Shown here one piece after another: positions 63,759 through 64,000 of a stretch of 64,000 nt of DNA. Each line of letters opens with the position of its first letter. Within the stretch, counting starts at the first letter, position 1. The stretch is from Mammaliicoccus stepanovicii (GTDB lineage: Bacteria > Bacillota > Bacilli > Staphylococcales > Staphylococcaceae). Where the stretch lies: NCBI RefSeq assembly GCF_002902525.1, contig NZ_PPQZ01000043.1:50679-114678 (forward strand), given 5' to 3'. A program made the position numbers and the translations under genes. The notes beneath the pieces are model-generated. The model was given only the letters and a program-made list of their open reading frames with translations, had not been told where the DNA came from and did no database searches.

Positions 63759-63869
63759 TTAGGGTTTAAAAAAGTTTTTGCTGTCTTGATAAAAAGGCAA
63801 ACTAGTGAAAATGATTGTTAAAGAAATTAATATTAGAGTAGTTGTAATGACATTGTATAGTTTTTCCAT
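63759..63869 (-). CDS. Possible 36-residue membrane peptide starting MEKLY
   Basis: One hydrophobic segment (about 6-25) and a short polar tail ending FFKP. The start MEKLY is shared with the 58-residue peptide at 62940. The upstream AAAGGA is only three bases from the ATG, so translation is uncertain. Confidence 0.35.
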   Translation of the reverse strand: MEKLYNVITTTLILISLTIIFTSLPFYQDSKNFFKP

Positions 63870-63890
63870 ATTTCCTTTATTAATTTTTAT

Positions 63891-64000
63891 AGTTAAGATT
63901 TTATAATAATCTTAACTATAAAAAGGAGGGTGTTTTATGAAAAAATTATTATAATAATGAAAAGAAAGCTAATCCGAAAAATATGGATTAGCTTTCTTTA
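63891..64000 (+). other. Dyad, strong ribosome site, five-codon ORF and terminator
   Basis: AGTTAAGATT / AATCTTAACT flank TTATAAT (63891-63917). Then AAAGGAGGG leads to ATG 63937 and the frame MKKLL followed by two stop codons. A terminator (AAAGAAAGCTAATCC / GGATTAGCTTTCTTT, 63961-63999) follows at once. It looks like a tiny transcription unit or a gene truncated by nonsense mutation. The window ends here. Confidence 0.5.

Overview
The window is a low-GC Firmicutes chromosome segment from the family Staphylococcaceae. The markers are an IsaB-family antigen, an IsaA/SceD-type transglycosylase, a CHAP amidase, class I aldolase Fda, WalR-type boxes and a staphylococcal hairpin repeat present twice. 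A GH35/mannose-PTS galactoside operon, a galactitol operon and a sulfate-assimilation cluster together suggest Mammaliicoccus (the former Staphylococcus sciuri group) rather than S. aureus. That genus call is an inference. I see no rRNA, tRNA, prophage, transposase or CRISPR array.

Layout. 1-9.1 kb: assimilatory sulfate reduction with its own siroheme branch (cysH fragment, cysJ, cysI, SUMT, SirB, SirC, a TauE-type permease, sat, cysC), all on the plus strand. 9.3-16.5 kb: fda, a small membrane protein, a frameshifted GNAT gene, an MscS-helix channel, a YidC-type lipoprotein, and a MarR regulator divergent from an indolepyruvate-type decarboxylase with palindromes between them. 16.5-23.2 kb (minus strand): a galactitol-type PTS operon with its PRD antiterminator. 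23.4-31.4 kb: a membrane-anchored MerR protein, a SAM-I riboswitch before an orphan metQ, L-lactate permease with Rex-like and cre-like sites, an MDR oxidoreductase, mntH and a CHAP protein.

31.7-40.0 kb: a GntR-controlled operon (agaS, lacC, lacD, GH35 beta-galactosidase, mannose-family PTS IIB, IIC, IID, IIA). It is laid out like the pneumococcal bgaC locus but carries its own tagatose pathway. It probably imports and cleaves Gal-beta-1,3-HexNAc sugars. 40-51.7 kb: housekeeping and transport genes (DUF2200, queH, fructosamine kinase, XRE-cupin/MFS pair, amino acid permease, nucleoside hydrolase, XRE regulator, alpha/beta hydrolase, MFS plus GDPD). 52-57.7 kb: secreted SceD-like and IsaB-like proteins behind WalR-type boxes, adhP, kynB-kynA and a DUF1445 protein. 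57.7-62 kb: GtrA, a thioesterase, a glutamate-racemase homologue with both catalytic cysteines changed to serine, class III fbp and DUF488. 62-64 kb: an AT-rich zone of small, mostly unrecognised genes, several encoding tiny membrane peptides.

Three signals are not explained by ordinary genes. First, four intergenic arrays of three unrelated sequences share an exact 41-bp period, and their units carry an inverted repeat. Second, a 121-bp structured element occurs twice and one stem pair has changed on both sides. Third, two genes have strong Shine-Dalgarno sequences placed for AUA rather than AUG starts.
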